NCBI RefSeq assembly: GCF_028715765.1
Contig: NZ_JAQURE010000038.1
Coordinates: 1-32,028, forward strand
Source: Rhodoferax sp.
GTDB lineage: Bacteria > Pseudomonadota > Gammaproteobacteria > Burkholderiales > Burkholderiaceae_C
Reading direction: 5' to 3'
Length of the DNA stretch: 32,028 nucleotides
In this document: positions 1-8,421 of the stretch, one piece after another
How the letters are laid out: every line of letters starts with the position of its first letter
How positions within the stretch are numbered: the stretch's first letter is position 1
Position numbers and translations under genes: made by a program
The notes under the pieces: generated by a model
The model's database searches: none
The model's input: the letters and a program-made list of their open reading frames with translations, nothing else
What the model was told of the DNA's origin: nothing

Positions 1-1428
1 CGCATGCGCTACATGCTGGAATATGTGCGGCCCGAAATTCGCCAGTATTTTCTGGAAAGCGACACCGAAGCCACCCCCTTTTCCCGCGCCCAGCGCTCAC
101 TGGTGTACCAACGCGCCAAGGGCGAGTCTGACAAGCATCCGTTTGGCACCCAGCTCAACGTCTACGCTGAAGGCTATGAGTGGATGAACCATGCCATGCA
201 GCCCACCCAGCTGGCCTCGCACGACTTTCGCATCACCATTGGCGCAGACCGCGCCCAGCCTTACAGCGCCAGCGTGTTCAACATCTCGGCCATGAGCTTT
301 GGGGCGCTAAGCGCCCACGCCATCTTGGCGCTGAACGCCGGGGCCAAACGCGGCGGCTTTGCACATGACACAGGAGAAGGCTCGATCTCAAAACACCACT
401 GGCAAAATGGCGGTGATTTGATCTGGGAAATTGGCTCTGGCTACTTTGGCTGCCGCAACGCAGACGGCAGCTTCAGCGCCGACAAATTCATCACCAACGC
501 GCGCGACCCGCAGGTCAAGATGGTGGAGCTCAAACTCAGCCAGGGTGCCAAGCCTGGCCACGGCGGCATGCTGCCCGGCCCCAAGGTCACACCTGAGATT
601 GCCACCGCGCGCGGTGTGCCGGTGGGTGTGGACTGCGTCTCGCCCGCCGCCCACAGTGCGTTCAGTAGCCCGGTCGAGATGATGCAGTTCATTGAACATC
701 TGCGCGAACTCTCGGGTGGCAAACCAACCGGCTTTAAGCTGTGCATTGGCCACCCGTGGGAGTGGTTTGGCATCGTCAAAGCGATGCTGCAAACCGGCAT
801 CACGCCCGACTTTATTGTGGTGGATGGGGCTGAGGGCGGAACCGGCGCCGCACCGCTGGAGTTCACCGACCATGTGGGCTCGCCACTGCAAGAAGGCCTG
901 CTGCTGGTGCACAACACGCTGCGTGGTGCGGGCTTGCGCAGCCGCATCCGCGTCGGCTGCGCCGGCAAAGTAACCAGCGCATTTGACATCGCCCGCCTGA
1001 TGGCGCTGGGGGCCGACTGGTGCAACGCCGCGCGCGGCTTCATGTTTGCGCTGGGCTGCATCCAGTCGCAACACTGCCACACCGATGCCTGCCCCACTGG
1101 CGTGGCCACGCAAGACCCCCACCGGCAAAAAGCACTGGTGGTGCCAGACAAGGCCGAGCGGGTGTTCAACTACCACCAGCAAACCCTGCACGCGTTGAAA
1201 GAGCTGGTGCAAGCCGCCGGCTTGCAGCACCCCAGGGAGATCACCGCACACCACATCGTGCGCCGCACGGCCGACCGGCGAGTGCTGTCTCTGGCGCAAT
1301 TGATCTTGACGCAGTTGCCTGAAGGGGCTCTGCTCAAAGACGACTTGAGCAGCTTGCCGCTGATCTACCAACACAGTTGGCCGCAGGCCAGTGCCCAGAG
1401 CTTTGCGCTACCGGCTTGTCATGAATGA
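1..1428 (+). CDS. FMN-binding glutamate synthase-family protein (5' truncated by window edge)
   Basis: The protein resembles the FMN-binding synthase domain of glutamate synthase, in the stand-alone GltB2-like class. Visible motifs are SAMSFGALS, HDTGEGSIS, SQGAKPGHGG and DGAEGGTGAAP. Near residues 350-362 is a C-x5-C-x4-C cluster followed by PTGVATQ, the spacing of the 3Fe-4S ligands of glutamate synthases. No glutaminase domain is present, so the physiological reaction is unknown; family members may act as glutamate synthase-like or other FMN/Fe-S oxidoreductases. The first Met is at position 4, but the frame is open to the window edge. Relatives usually carry about 60-80 further N-terminal residues including a membrane segment, so the true start is probably upstream of the window. 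It converges on cysE, with 27 bp between the stop codons. Confidence 0.85.
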   Translation, partial: RMRYMLEYVRPEIRQYFLESDTEATPFSRAQRSLVYQRAKGESDKHPFGTQLNVYAEGYEWMNHAMQPTQLASHDFRITIGADRAQPYSASVFNISAMSFGALSAHAILALNAGAKRGGFAHDTGEGSISKHHWQNGGDLIWEIGSGYFGCRNADGSFSADKFITNARDPQVKMVELKLSQGAKPGHGGMLPGPKVTPEIATARGVPVGVDCVSPAAHSAFSSPVEMMQFIEHLRELSGGKPTGFKLCIGHPWEWFGIVKAMLQTGITPDFIVVDGAEGGTGAAPLEFTDHVGSPLQEGLLLVHNTLRGAGLRSRIRVGCAGKVTSAFDIARLMALGADWCNAARGFMFALGCIQSQHCHTDACPTGVATQDPHRQKALVVPDKAERVFNYHQQTLHALKELVQAAGLQHPREITAHHIVRRTADRRVLSLAQLILTQLPEGALLKDDLSSLPLIYQHSWPQASAQSFALPACHE

Positions 1429-1455
1429 GTTTTGCTCACAGCGGGGTCGGCCAAG

Positions 1456-2229
1456 CTATTTTCCGACCAGCTGATTGAGTTTGTCTGCCTCAAAGTGCTC
1501 TTGCCGCGCCGCATCTTGCGGCACGATGGTGACCACCTGACGTGGGCAGTTGAGTTTTTCAATGGCTTGCCACAGCATGGCAATTTGATGCTCTTGGCCT
1601 GCGGCACTGTCAATCAGGCCGCGCATGGCTTGGCTCAAGGGGTCGTCACTTTGCGTGATGCCATAAGCTGAAAAACCCATTTTGGCGGCTACTTCTTCGC
1701 GTTTCACATCTTGCTCTGCCTGGATGATGCGCGCTGGGTTGCCTACCGCCGTGGCACCGGCGGGCACGGGTTTGGTGACCACCGCGTTAGAGCCCACCTT
1801 GGCACCGTCACCCACGGCAAAGCCGCCCAACACCTGCGCACCCGCCCCTACCACCACGCCTTTGCCCAACGTGGGGTGGCGCTTGGTGCCCTTGTAGAGC
1901 GAGGTGCCGCCCAGCGTCACACCCTGGTAAATGGTGCAGTCATCGCCAATCTCGGCAGTTTCACCCACCACCACGCCCATGGCATGGTCAAAAAACACCC
2001 GCTCACCAATTTTGGCACCCGGATGAATTTCAATGCCAGTCAAAAACCGAGCCACGTGAGAGGTGTAGCGCCCCAACCACTTGAAGCCATGCGTCCAAAA
2101 CGCATGTGCCATGCGGTGCAAGATGACGGCGTGCAAGCCGGGGTAACAGGTCAACACCTCCCAGGTGCTGCGCGCCGCCGGGTCGCGCTCCAAGATACAT
2201 TGAACGTCAGATTTGATTCGTGAAAACAT
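1456..2229 (-). CDS. cysE: Serine O-acetyltransferase
   Basis: CysE transfers acetyl from acetyl-CoA to L-serine, giving O-acetylserine, the committed step of cysteine synthesis in the cytoplasm. The 257-aa protein has an N-terminal helical region (SRIKSDVQCILERDPAARS), then from about residue 65 a left-handed beta-helix of hexapeptide repeats. The catalytic segment FFDHAMGVVVGETAEIG, the loop TLGGTSLYKGTKRHPTLG and the closing NAVVTKPVPAGATAVGNPARII are all family hallmarks. It has the short N-terminus seen in many non-enteric CysE proteins. It starts only 10 bp after the trmJ stop codon on the same strand, so the two are very likely co-transcribed, an arrangement known in Burkholderiales. 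A 6-bp inverted repeat (GGTCGG/CCGACC, 1445-1468) spans its 3' end but has no T-tract. Confidence 0.95.
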   Translation of the reverse strand: MFSRIKSDVQCILERDPAARSTWEVLTCYPGLHAVILHRMAHAFWTHGFKWLGRYTSHVARFLTGIEIHPGAKIGERVFFDHAMGVVVGETAEIGDDCTIYQGVTLGGTSLYKGTKRHPTLGKGVVVGAGAQVLGGFAVGDGAKVGSNAVVTKPVPAGATAVGNPARIIQAEQDVKREEVAAKMGFSAYGITQSDDPLSQAMRGLIDSAAGQEHQIAMLWQAIEKLNCPRQVVTIVPQDAARQEHFEADKLNQLVGK

Positions 2230-2239
2230 ACTTTAGAGT

Positions 2240-3094
2240 CTAACTTTGACGGTCTGCCACTGCTTCTGCCATGGGAAATGGCTCATCTGGCGCTTGGGCT
2301 GCGCCACTGTCAGCCCTTGGGGCAGGATTAGCATGGGTGCTGGGTTTAAGCATCATCTTGGCCATGCCACGCAAAATGTGAATTTCTTCCTGGGTGAGTT
2401 GCGCGCGGTTGAACAACTGATTCAACCGGGGCATGAGCTTCTTGGGCGAGGCCGGGTCTAAAAAGCCGATGTGGGTCAAGGCCTGCTCAAGGTGCGTCAA
2501 CATGCCTGACACTTGCGCCGCATCGGCCAACACCGCTTGCACGGTGGCCGACTGCACCGGGTAAGCGGCCAGCGCCTCGCGCCAGTCATAGGCAATCACT
2601 TGCAACGCCGCACCCAGGTTGAGTGAGCCAAACTTGGGGTTGCTGGGAATGCTCAGGCACACATGGCAGCGGTAAACGTCTTCATTGCGCATGCCAAAAC
2701 GTTCTGAACCAAACAAAAACGCCACGCCAGTATTTTGAGCATTTTCAGGCTCTAACGCTTGATTTGATTGCTTGAGTAGCTCTTTTTTCAGGAGTTCATC
2801 AAAGTGCTTGCGAGGCGTGGTGGTGGGTGGACCAAAGTCACGCGGGGTCATGGCGGTGGCGCACAGGTGGGTCATGCCGTCCAAGGCATCGTCCAGTGTG
2901 GCGACAATGCGAGCATTTTTCAGCACATCCAGCGCACCACTGGATCGCTGGATGGTTTCTTCGCGGCGCAGCACATTGGGCCAGCGCGGTGCCACCAGCA
3001 CCAGGTCATCAAAGCCCATGGTTTTCATGGCGCGCGCGGCAGCGCCCACATTGCCCGCGTGGCTGGTGTTGATCAGGATGAATCGGGTCTTCAT
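2240..3094 (-). CDS. trmJ: tRNA (cytidine/uridine-2'-O-)-methyltransferase TrmJ
   Basis: TrmJ is a SPOUT-class enzyme that 2'-O-methylates position 32 of certain tRNAs using S-adenosylmethionine. The 284-aa protein opens with the family signature LINTSHAGNVGAAARAMKTMGF. It carries the knot motifs VAFLFGSERFGMRNED (about residues 123-138) and IPSNPKFGSLNLGAALQV (about 149-166), followed by a helical C-terminal extension. Residues of roughly 102-118 (KKELLKQSNQALEPENAQN) are encoded by a copy of the interspersed palindromic repeat. They sit between two knot elements, where E. coli TrmJ has a shorter linker, and the frame stays open. It is the first gene of a trmJ-cysE pair and is divergent from suhB across 81 bp. 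No strong Shine-Dalgarno sequence is evident before its ATG. Confidence 0.93.
   Translation of the reverse strand: MKTRFILINTSHAGNVGAAARAMKTMGFDDLVLVAPRWPNVLRREETIQRSSGALDVLKNARIVATLDDALDGMTHLCATAMTPRDFGPPTTTPRKHFDELLKKELLKQSNQALEPENAQNTGVAFLFGSERFGMRNEDVYRCHVCLSIPSNPKFGSLNLGAALQVIAYDWREALAAYPVQSATVQAVLADAAQVSGMLTHLEQALTHIGFLDPASPKKLMPRLNQLFNRAQLTQEEIHILRGMAKMMLKPSTHANPAPRADSGAAQAPDEPFPMAEAVADRQS
2735..2792 (-). repeat. Interspersed palindromic repeat, copy A (inside trmJ)
   Basis: Read on the minus strand, the element contains AGAGCTACT, then AAGC, an A/T-rich centre, AAGCGTTAGAGCCT and an A/T-rich tail. It matches the repeat family described in the findings. It is in frame in trmJ and encodes E-L-L-x5-A-L-E-P. 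Confidence 0.7.
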
Positions 3095-3175
3095 GGCGGT
3101 ACAGCTTAAAATCGCACGATTGTCGCTGACCGCATCGCCGCGCAGCGTGTCCGTTCATCCCTCACTACACAATCC

Positions 3176-4096
3176 ATGACACCATCCAACTTGCACCCCA
3201 TGATCAATGTGGCCGTGAAGGCCGCTCGCGCTGCTGGCGCCATCATCAACCGCGCCGCCCTTGACGTGGAATCGGTTCGCGTGTCACAAAAACAAGTCAA
3301 CGACTTTGTCACCGAAGTCGATCAGGCCTCTGAAGCACTCATCATTGAAACCCTGCTGGGTGCCTACCCCGGCCACGCCATCTGGGCCGAAGAATCAGGC
3401 CGTGAGCACGGGGCGCAAGACTCTGACTATGTCTGGATCATTGATCCGCTCGACGGCACCACCAACTTCATCCACGGGCTGCCCACCTACTGCGTCAGCA
3501 TTGCGCTGGCCGTCAAAGGCAAGGTTGAGCAAGCGGTCATTTACGACCCCACCCGCAACGACCTCTTTACCGCCACCAAAGGGCGCGGTGCCTACATGAA
3601 CAACCGCCGCATTCGTGTGGCCAAGCGCACACGCCTGCAAGAATGCCTGATTGCCACCGGCTTTCCTTACCGCCCAGAAGATGACATCAACACCTACCTG
3701 CGCTTGATGGGTGACATGATGGCCCGCACCGCCGGGTTGCGCCGCCCAGGTGCCGCAGCGCTGGACTTGGCCTACGTGGCTGCGGGCTTTACCGATGGCT
3801 TTTTTGAGCTGGGTTTGCAGCCTTGGGATGTGGCCGCTGGCTCGCTCCTGATCACCGAGGCGGGTGGCTTGGTGGGCAATTTCTCGGGCGATGCCAACTT
3901 TTTGGAACAACGTGAGTGCATGGCCGGCAACCCGCGCATCTATGGTCAGATGGTGGCTATTTTGGGCAAATACAGCAAATTTGCCGTGGCAGGTGACAAA
4001 GCTGCGGTACGCGCTGCAGTGGCCGAACTGGCGCAATCTGCCCCAGCTACACCAACCGCGCCGGCCACACCCAGCCCGGAAGAAGCCGACTTTTAA
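3176..4096 (+). CDS. suhB: Inositol-1-monophosphatase family protein SuhB
   Basis: This is a Mg-dependent inositol monophosphatase-family phosphatase. In E. coli SuhB also acts in rRNA transcription antitermination complexes; that role is not shown here. The metal-site motifs are present: WAEESG (about residue 67), [15 protein letters not shown] (about 85-99) and the C-terminal [20 protein letters not shown] (about 205-224). The stretch [17 protein letters not shown] aligns with the very start of E. coli SuhB, so either the ATG at 3176 or the one at 3200 could be used; neither has a convincing Shine-Dalgarno sequence. The last 35 or so residues are an Ala/Pro/Thr-rich tail ([17 protein letters not shown]), longer than in enterics. 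It is divergent from trmJ. Confidence 0.92.
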   Translation: MTPSNLHPMINVAVKAARAAGAIINRAALDVESVRVSQKQVNDFVTEVDQASEALIIETLLGAYPGHAIWAEESGREHGAQDSDYVWIIDPLDGTTNFIHGLPTYCVSIALAVKGKVEQAVIYDPTRNDLFTATKGRGAYMNNRRIRVAKRTRLQECLIATGFPYRPEDDINTYLRLMGDMMARTAGLRRPGAAALDLAYVAAGFTDGFFELGLQPWDVAAGSLLITEAGGLVGNFSGDANFLEQRECMAGNPRIYGQMVAILGKYSKFAVAGDKAAVRAAVAELAQSAPATPTAPATPSPEEADF

Positions 4097-4235
4097 ACGG
4101 CGTCAAGCCTCGGCAAGCCGCCAGCGGACGCCTTGTGTGCCTTGCGTCTCACTTTATGCGCCATGTGCACTTCATGTTGGGCGCTGCCAGAAAGCTTTTG
4201 AAGTGTGGGAGGCGTGAGTTGCAAACGGTGTGTGA

Positions 4236-4994
4236 TCACTTGCAGTTGTTGTGCAGTTTCCATTTTTCTTCATGTCCCATCGCTTTGGCAAAGTCAGGAA
4301 CCTTGCAGCGCTCGGCTTCTGCGGGGTCAATAGGAGCAGCAGGCTGGGTCGCGACAGACTTCTCAAAATCAGCAACCCGATTGGGCGGCGTGCTGTAAAC
4401 CCACTGCGAGATGATGCCAACCACCACCGCGAAAACGATGACAATGGCCGTTTGTGCGAGTGAGGTGGTTGGCGTTTGGTCTGCAGGCATCTCACATACG
4501 CCACCGGGACAAAGCTGCGCCTTTTCCTTGTTAAAGAAGTTGTAAATTTTGCAGCCAATGCAAATGCCAAACGCCGTCTCAAAAAATAGCAGGGTCAAGC
4601 ACATCGAGCAAACAATCAGGTTGATCGGCCCAATGACATGGTTGAGCACCACCAGGTAAAGCATGCTGGCTGCCAGCACGAACCCAATAGCCCATGCGAA
4701 ACGCTTTTGTGGCGCGCCACTCCATTCTGGTTGCTGCTTTCGCACCATCCACTGCCCCAAAATCATGATCGGCGCAAAGCGTGGATTCACCAAAATTCGA
4801 ATGGTGAACTCGATCAAAAAGCTGACCACAAACACCCGTGTAGGCTGAAAGTTTCCGGTGAGCCAGGCATTCATGAAACTGATCAACCCGAGAAAAAACA
4901 ACACCCCTGCAGCGGCACGAACTGCTCTCTCGTTGAGAACCGGCATCGGGTATTCGGGGCGCATTTCGCCAAATTGAAACAAGGCACTGGACAT
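4236..4994 (-). CDS. DUF4395-family integral membrane protein
   Basis: This 252-aa membrane protein is recognised as a DUF4395 member. The early motif MPVLNERAVRAAAG is followed by several hydrophobic segments (about residues 30-47, 55-77, 105-125, 128-146 and a last one near 190-207). The motif CIGCKIY sits after the fourth segment, with further cysteines in LCPGGVC. Paired cysteines next to a membrane helix suggest redox or sulfur chemistry, but the biochemical function is unknown. The start at 4994 is supported by GAGAGG seven bases upstream. It is divergent from a Crp/Fnr-type regulator, and a perfect palindrome lies between the two starts, so control by that regulator is likely. The C-terminus after the last helix is a soluble tail. 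Confidence 0.8.
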   Translation of the reverse strand: MSSALFQFGEMRPEYPMPVLNERAVRAAAGVLFFLGLISFMNAWLTGNFQPTRVFVVSFLIEFTIRILVNPRFAPIMILGQWMVRKQQPEWSGAPQKRFAWAIGFVLAASMLYLVVLNHVIGPINLIVCSMCLTLLFFETAFGICIGCKIYNFFNKEKAQLCPGGVCEMPADQTPTTSLAQTAIVIVFAVVVGIISQWVYSTPPNRVADFEKSVATQPAAPIDPAEAERCKVPDFAKAMGHEEKWKLHNNCK

Positions 4995-5047
4995 ATAAAC
5001 CTCTCATGAATCGTTGCAGTGAGTATGGGTCACGCATTGATAAATAT

Positions 5048-5067
5048 CATATGATTAAAATCATATG
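5048..5067. promoter_or_regulatory. Perfect 20-bp palindrome, probable Crp/Fnr-type operator
   Basis: The sequence CATATGATTAAAATCATATG consists of 8-bp arms around TAAA. It contains TGAT-N4-ATCA, the core of the FNR-class consensus TTGAT-N4-ATCAA. It lies 54 bp from the DUF4395 start and 17 bp before the preferred ATG of the regulator, so it could control both genes. The binding protein is inferred, most simply the adjacent regulator itself. Confidence 0.7.
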
Positions 5068-5083
5068 GATGAGAGCTTTACCC

Positions 5084-5689
5084 ATGTTTACAAATACCTC
5101 AGAAGAGCTTCACCAACTGCTGCCGAGGGGCTTGGTCGCCTTCTGCGCAGCGCTTGAATCACCCAAGGGAACGTGTCTTTTCAAGGCAGGTGATAGACCC
5201 GAGCACATGTTTTTTGTGGTCAGCGGCGAGGTGGTTTTGGAGCGCCCTGACCGGCAAGGCGCTTCGGTCATCTTGCAACGCACACGCCGAGGCTTCGTGA
5301 GCGAAGCAAGCCTTCAATCTGCGATCTATCACTGCACCGGCCAGGTTGTGGCCAACACCAAAATGATCCAGATACCCATTCGCCAAGTCCGCGACGCGTT
5401 GGACAACGATCCAGCCTTTGCCGGGCGTTGGATTGGCATGCTCAACAAAGAGGTCAAACGCTTGCGATTGCAATGCGAGCGGCTCTCTCTTACCAGGGTG
5501 CAAGACCGCTTTGTCCACCTTTTGGAGACCGAGGGCGACAAAGGATGTTTTCCAATCAGCTCTGGCATCAAATCACTGGCCGCCGAACTTGGGGTTACCC
5601 ACGAGGCGCTTTATCGCTGCATTTACGCCATGGAAAAGGCGGGAAAACTACAGCGCACTGCAACCCATGTGACACTATCACAAGGGTAA
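5084..5689 (+). CDS. Crp/Fnr-family transcriptional regulator
   Basis: The product is about 201 aa. It has an N-terminal cyclic-nucleotide-like beta-barrel (FKAGDRPEHMFFVVSGEVVLERPD), a long dimerisation helix (NKEVKRLRLQCERLSLTRVQDR) and a C-terminal winged helix (GIKSLAAELGVTHEALYRCIYAMEKAGKL). The N-terminal four-cysteine arrangement of oxygen-sensing FNR is absent, so an Fe-S oxygen sensor is unlikely; the ligand is unknown. The frame is open from an ATG at 5006, but that start would place the 20-bp palindrome inside the gene. The ATG at 5084 has GAGAG ten bases upstream and follows the palindrome, so I prefer it. It is divergent from the DUF4395 membrane protein, its likely target. Confidence 0.85.
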   Translation: MFTNTSEELHQLLPRGLVAFCAALESPKGTCLFKAGDRPEHMFFVVSGEVVLERPDRQGASVILQRTRRGFVSEASLQSAIYHCTGQVVANTKMIQIPIRQVRDALDNDPAFAGRWIGMLNKEVKRLRLQCERLSLTRVQDRFVHLLETEGDKGCFPISSGIKSLAAELGVTHEALYRCIYAMEKAGKLQRTATHVTLSQG

Positions 5690-5712
5690 TTTTTTAGACT
5701 GGACGTCATCCA

Positions 5713-8391
5713 TTGATTTCAAAAGACAAGACACAAAGCTCAGACGAAGCGATCGTGAACACAGCGCACACCCCCATGATGGCCCAGTATTTGGGTCTGA
5801 AGGCAGACTACCCCAACACCCTGCTGTTTTACCGCATGGGCGATTTTTACGAGCTGTTTTATGCCGATGCGGAAAAAGCAGCGCGTTTGCTCAACATCAC
5901 CCTGACGCAGCGCGGCCAAAGTGCGGGCCAACCCGTCAGCATGGCGGGGGTGCCCTTTCATTCGGTCGATACCTACCTGGCGCGGCTGATCAAACTGGGT
6001 GAATCGGTGGCCATTTGTGAGCAGATGGGCGATGCAGCCAACACCAAAGGGCCGCTGGAACGCAAAGTGGTGCGAGTGGTCACGCCCGGCACCTTGACCG
6101 ACCTGGAGCTGATGGCCGACAAAGCCGAATCCATGTTGCTGGCCCTGCACCAGGGCGCGCGCAACTGCTGCGGCTTGGCCTGGCTCAGTGTCACCCAAGG
6201 GGAAGTGGTGCTGGCGGAGTGCAGCCCTGACGAACTGCCGGACTGGGTGCAACGCATTGGCGCGGGCGAGGTCATTTTCAGTGCCGGTGCCACACCCGCC
6301 TTTGAAGCCAGTGTGCGCGGGCTGGGTACCCAGCTGTCTGTGAGCATGCGGCCAGACTGGCAGTTTGACGCGGGTCTAGGCCAGCGCACGCTGCTGGCGC
6401 ACCTGAATGCCGCCAGCCTGGCCGCCTGGGGTGCCCAAGACCTGCCCCATGCCCACGCCGCCGCCGCCGCCCTGCTGGCCTACGCCGAGCACACCCAAGG
6501 CCGCCCCTTGACCCATATTCACAGCCTGCGGGTGCAGCGTGCCAACGAGCTGATTGACCTGCCACCCAGCACCCGGCGCAACCTGGAGCTGGTGCAAACC
6601 CTGCGCGGAGAAGACACGCCCACGCTGTTTTCATTGCTCGACACCTGCATGACCGGCATGGGCAGCCGCTTGCTGAAAAGTTGGCTGTTGCAGCCCAAAC
6701 GCGACCGCACACACGCCAAAGAGCGCCTGAACGCCATTGCCATCCTGCGCCAACCCACCGCTACGGCGGTGACGGGCTTGTGGCAAGCGCTGCGCGGCCA
6801 GCTCAAAGGCTGCACCGATGTGGAGCGCATCACCGCGCGCCTGGCGTTGCGCCAAGTGCGCCCACGTGAACTGATGGGCTTGCTTAAAACGCTTCAAAAA
6901 ACAGAGCTACTTGCGCCATTTCTACAGGGTCTAGAGCCTTTTTTAACTCAAATTTCTGAGCATCTTTGCGCTCCTACCGAGTGCCTGGACTTGCTGGCCC
7001 GCACCCTGGCCCCCGAGCCTGCCGTACTGGTGCGCGACGGCGGGGTGATTGCCAACGGCTGGGATGCCGAACTCGACGATCTGCGCGCCATTCAAACCAA
7101 CTGCGACAGTTTTTTACTGGATCTTGAAACACGCGAAAAACAGCGCACCGGCATTGCCAACCTGCGGGTGCAGTTCAACCGGGTGCATGGCTTTTTTATC
7201 GAAGTGTCACAAGGTCAGCTTGACAAAGTGCCCGACGACTACCGCCGCCGCCAGACGCTGAAAAATGCCGAGCGTTTCATCACCCCTGAGCTCAAAGCCT
7301 TTGAAGACAAAGCCCTGAGCGCCTCAGAGCGTGCCTTGGCACGCGAAAAATGGCTCTATGAGCAACTGCTTGACGCCCTGCAGCCGCATGTGCCCGCCCT
7401 CACCCGCTTGGCGCGCGCCCTGGCCACCCAGGATGCCCTGTGTGCGCTGGCCGAGCGCAGCCTGACGCTGGAATGGTGCGCACCACAATTTGCCATCGAA
7501 CCCTGCCTGGACATCGTGCAAGGCCGTCACCCGGTGGTGCAAGCACGCCTGAATGAAACCAATGGACAAGGCCACACCACTGGCTCGGGCACTTTCATTG
7601 CCAATGACACGCACCTCAGCCACAAGCAGCGCATGCAAATCATCACCGGCCCCAACATGGGTGGTAAATCCACCTACATGCGGCAAATTGCGGTGATCAC
7701 GCTGCTGGCCAGCATGGGCAGCTATGTGCCCGCAGCCAGTTGCCGCCTTGGCCCCATCGACGCCATCTACACCCGCATTGGCGCGGCTGATGACCTGGCC
7801 AATGCGCAGTCCACCTTCATGCTGGAAATGCTGGAAGCTGCGCAGATATTGAACACCGCCACGCCCCAGTCACTGGTGCTGATGGATGAAATTGGCCGCG
7901 GCACCAGCACCTTTGACGGGCTGGCGCTGGCCAGTGCCATTGCCACCCAGTTGCACGACAAAACCCAAGCCTACACGCTGTTTGCCACGCATTATTTTGA
8001 GCTGACCGAGTTTCCAGCCAGCCACCACAGCGCCATCAATGTGCATGTGAGCGCCGCCGAGAGTGGCCGTGACATTGTGTTTTTGCATGAAATCCAGCCT
8101 GGTCCGGCCAGCAAAAGCTACGGCATTCAGGTGGCACGGCTGGCGGGCATGCCCGCGGCTGTGCTCAACCATGCCCGCCACACACTGGACGCACTAGAGG
8201 CACAAGCCAGCCAGTCGCAGGCACAAGTGGACTTGTTCAGCGCACCTATTGCTACAGAAAATAGAGCTGCTAGCGCAATAGATACATGGGCTAGAGCCCT
8301 AAATCCTGATGAATTAAGCCCGCGTGAAGCGCTGCAGGCCTTGTACCAGCTCAAGCAGCTGTGCCAAGCTGAAAAGACTGACCTGGCGTAA
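5713..8391 (+). CDS. mutS: DNA mismatch repair protein MutS
   Basis: MutS recognises mismatches and recruits MutL. Domains in order are the mismatch-binding domain with the Phe-x-Glu motif ([18 protein letters not shown]), connector, lever/clamp, and the ATPase with Walker [10 protein letters not shown] (about residue 650), a [12 protein letters not shown] segment and FATHYFELT. Length is 892 aa from the TTG at 5713, slightly longer than E. coli MutS. Start choice is uncertain: TTG 5713 has GGA nine bases upstream, GTG 5755 and ATG 5776 are alternatives, and E. coli MutS has only about ten residues before HTPMM. Two palindromic repeat copies lie inside the gene, in the lever region (about residues 394-411) and in the linker after the ATPase (about 846-864), both frame-preserving. 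It converges on ubiB. Confidence 0.96.
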   Translation: MISKDKTQSSDEAIVNTAHTPMMAQYLGLKADYPNTLLFYRMGDFYELFYADAEKAARLLNITLTQRGQSAGQPVSMAGVPFHSVDTYLARLIKLGESVAICEQMGDAANTKGPLERKVVRVVTPGTLTDLELMADKAESMLLALHQGARNCCGLAWLSVTQGEVVLAECSPDELPDWVQRIGAGEVIFSAGATPAFEASVRGLGTQLSVSMRPDWQFDAGLGQRTLLAHLNAASLAAWGAQDLPHAHAAAAALLAYAEHTQGRPLTHIHSLRVQRANELIDLPPSTRRNLELVQTLRGEDTPTLFSLLDTCMTGMGSRLLKSWLLQPKRDRTHAKERLNAIAILRQPTATAVTGLWQALRGQLKGCTDVERITARLALRQVRPRELMGLLKTLQKTELLAPFLQGLEPFLTQISEHLCAPTECLDLLARTLAPEPAVLVRDGGVIANGWDAELDDLRAIQTNCDSFLLDLETREKQRTGIANLRVQFNRVHGFFIEVSQGQLDKVPDDYRRRQTLKNAERFITPELKAFEDKALSASERALAREKWLYEQLLDALQPHVPALTRLARALATQDALCALAERSLTLEWCAPQFAIEPCLDIVQGRHPVVQARLNETNGQGHTTGSGTFIANDTHLSHKQRMQIITGPNMGGKSTYMRQIAVITLLASMGSYVPAASCRLGPIDAIYTRIGAADDLANAQSTFMLEMLEAAQILNTATPQSLVLMDEIGRGTSTFDGLALASAIATQLHDKTQAYTLFATHYFELTEFPASHHSAINVHVSAAESGRDIVFLHEIQPGPASKSYGIQVARLAGMPAAVLNHARHTLDALEAQASQSQAQVDLFSAPIATENRAASAIDTWARALNPDELSPREALQALYQLKQLCQAEKTDLA
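6893..6945 (+). repeat. Interspersed palindromic repeat, copy B (inside mutS, lever region)
   Basis: The element reads AGAGCTACTTGCGC, a short spacer, then GGGTCTAGAGCCTTTTTT. It is in frame in mutS and encodes T-E-L-L-x5-G-L-E-P, the same frame as copies A and D. Confidence 0.75.
8248..8305 (+). repeat. Interspersed palindromic repeat, copy C (inside mutS, C-terminal linker)
   Basis: The element starts ATTGCTAC, continues AATAGAGCTGCTAGCGCAAT and ends GGGCTAGAGCCCTAAAT. It is one of the best-preserved copies. Here the reading frame differs from copies A, B and D and gives R-A-A-S-A ... W-A-R-A-L. Confidence 0.8.
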
Positions 8392-8421
8392 TGAAGTTTG
8401 AAAAGTCAACCCAGAGCTGAC

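Noticed and set aside
388..1374. Long open frame opposite the glutamate synthase-like gene
   Set aside because: It is a mirror of a clearly conserved plus-strand gene in GC-rich DNA and has no recognisable protein features.
1445..1468. GGTCGG/CCGACC inverted repeat between the glutamate synthase-like gene and cysE as a bidirectional terminator
   Set aside because: The stem is only 6 bp with a 12-nt loop, it overlaps the cysE coding end and lacks a T-run on either strand.
4099..4132. GGCGTC/GACGCC inverted repeat with an inner CGGC/GCCG after suhB as a terminator
   Set aside because: The arms are short, the loop is 22 nt and no T-run follows, so there is not enough to call a terminator.
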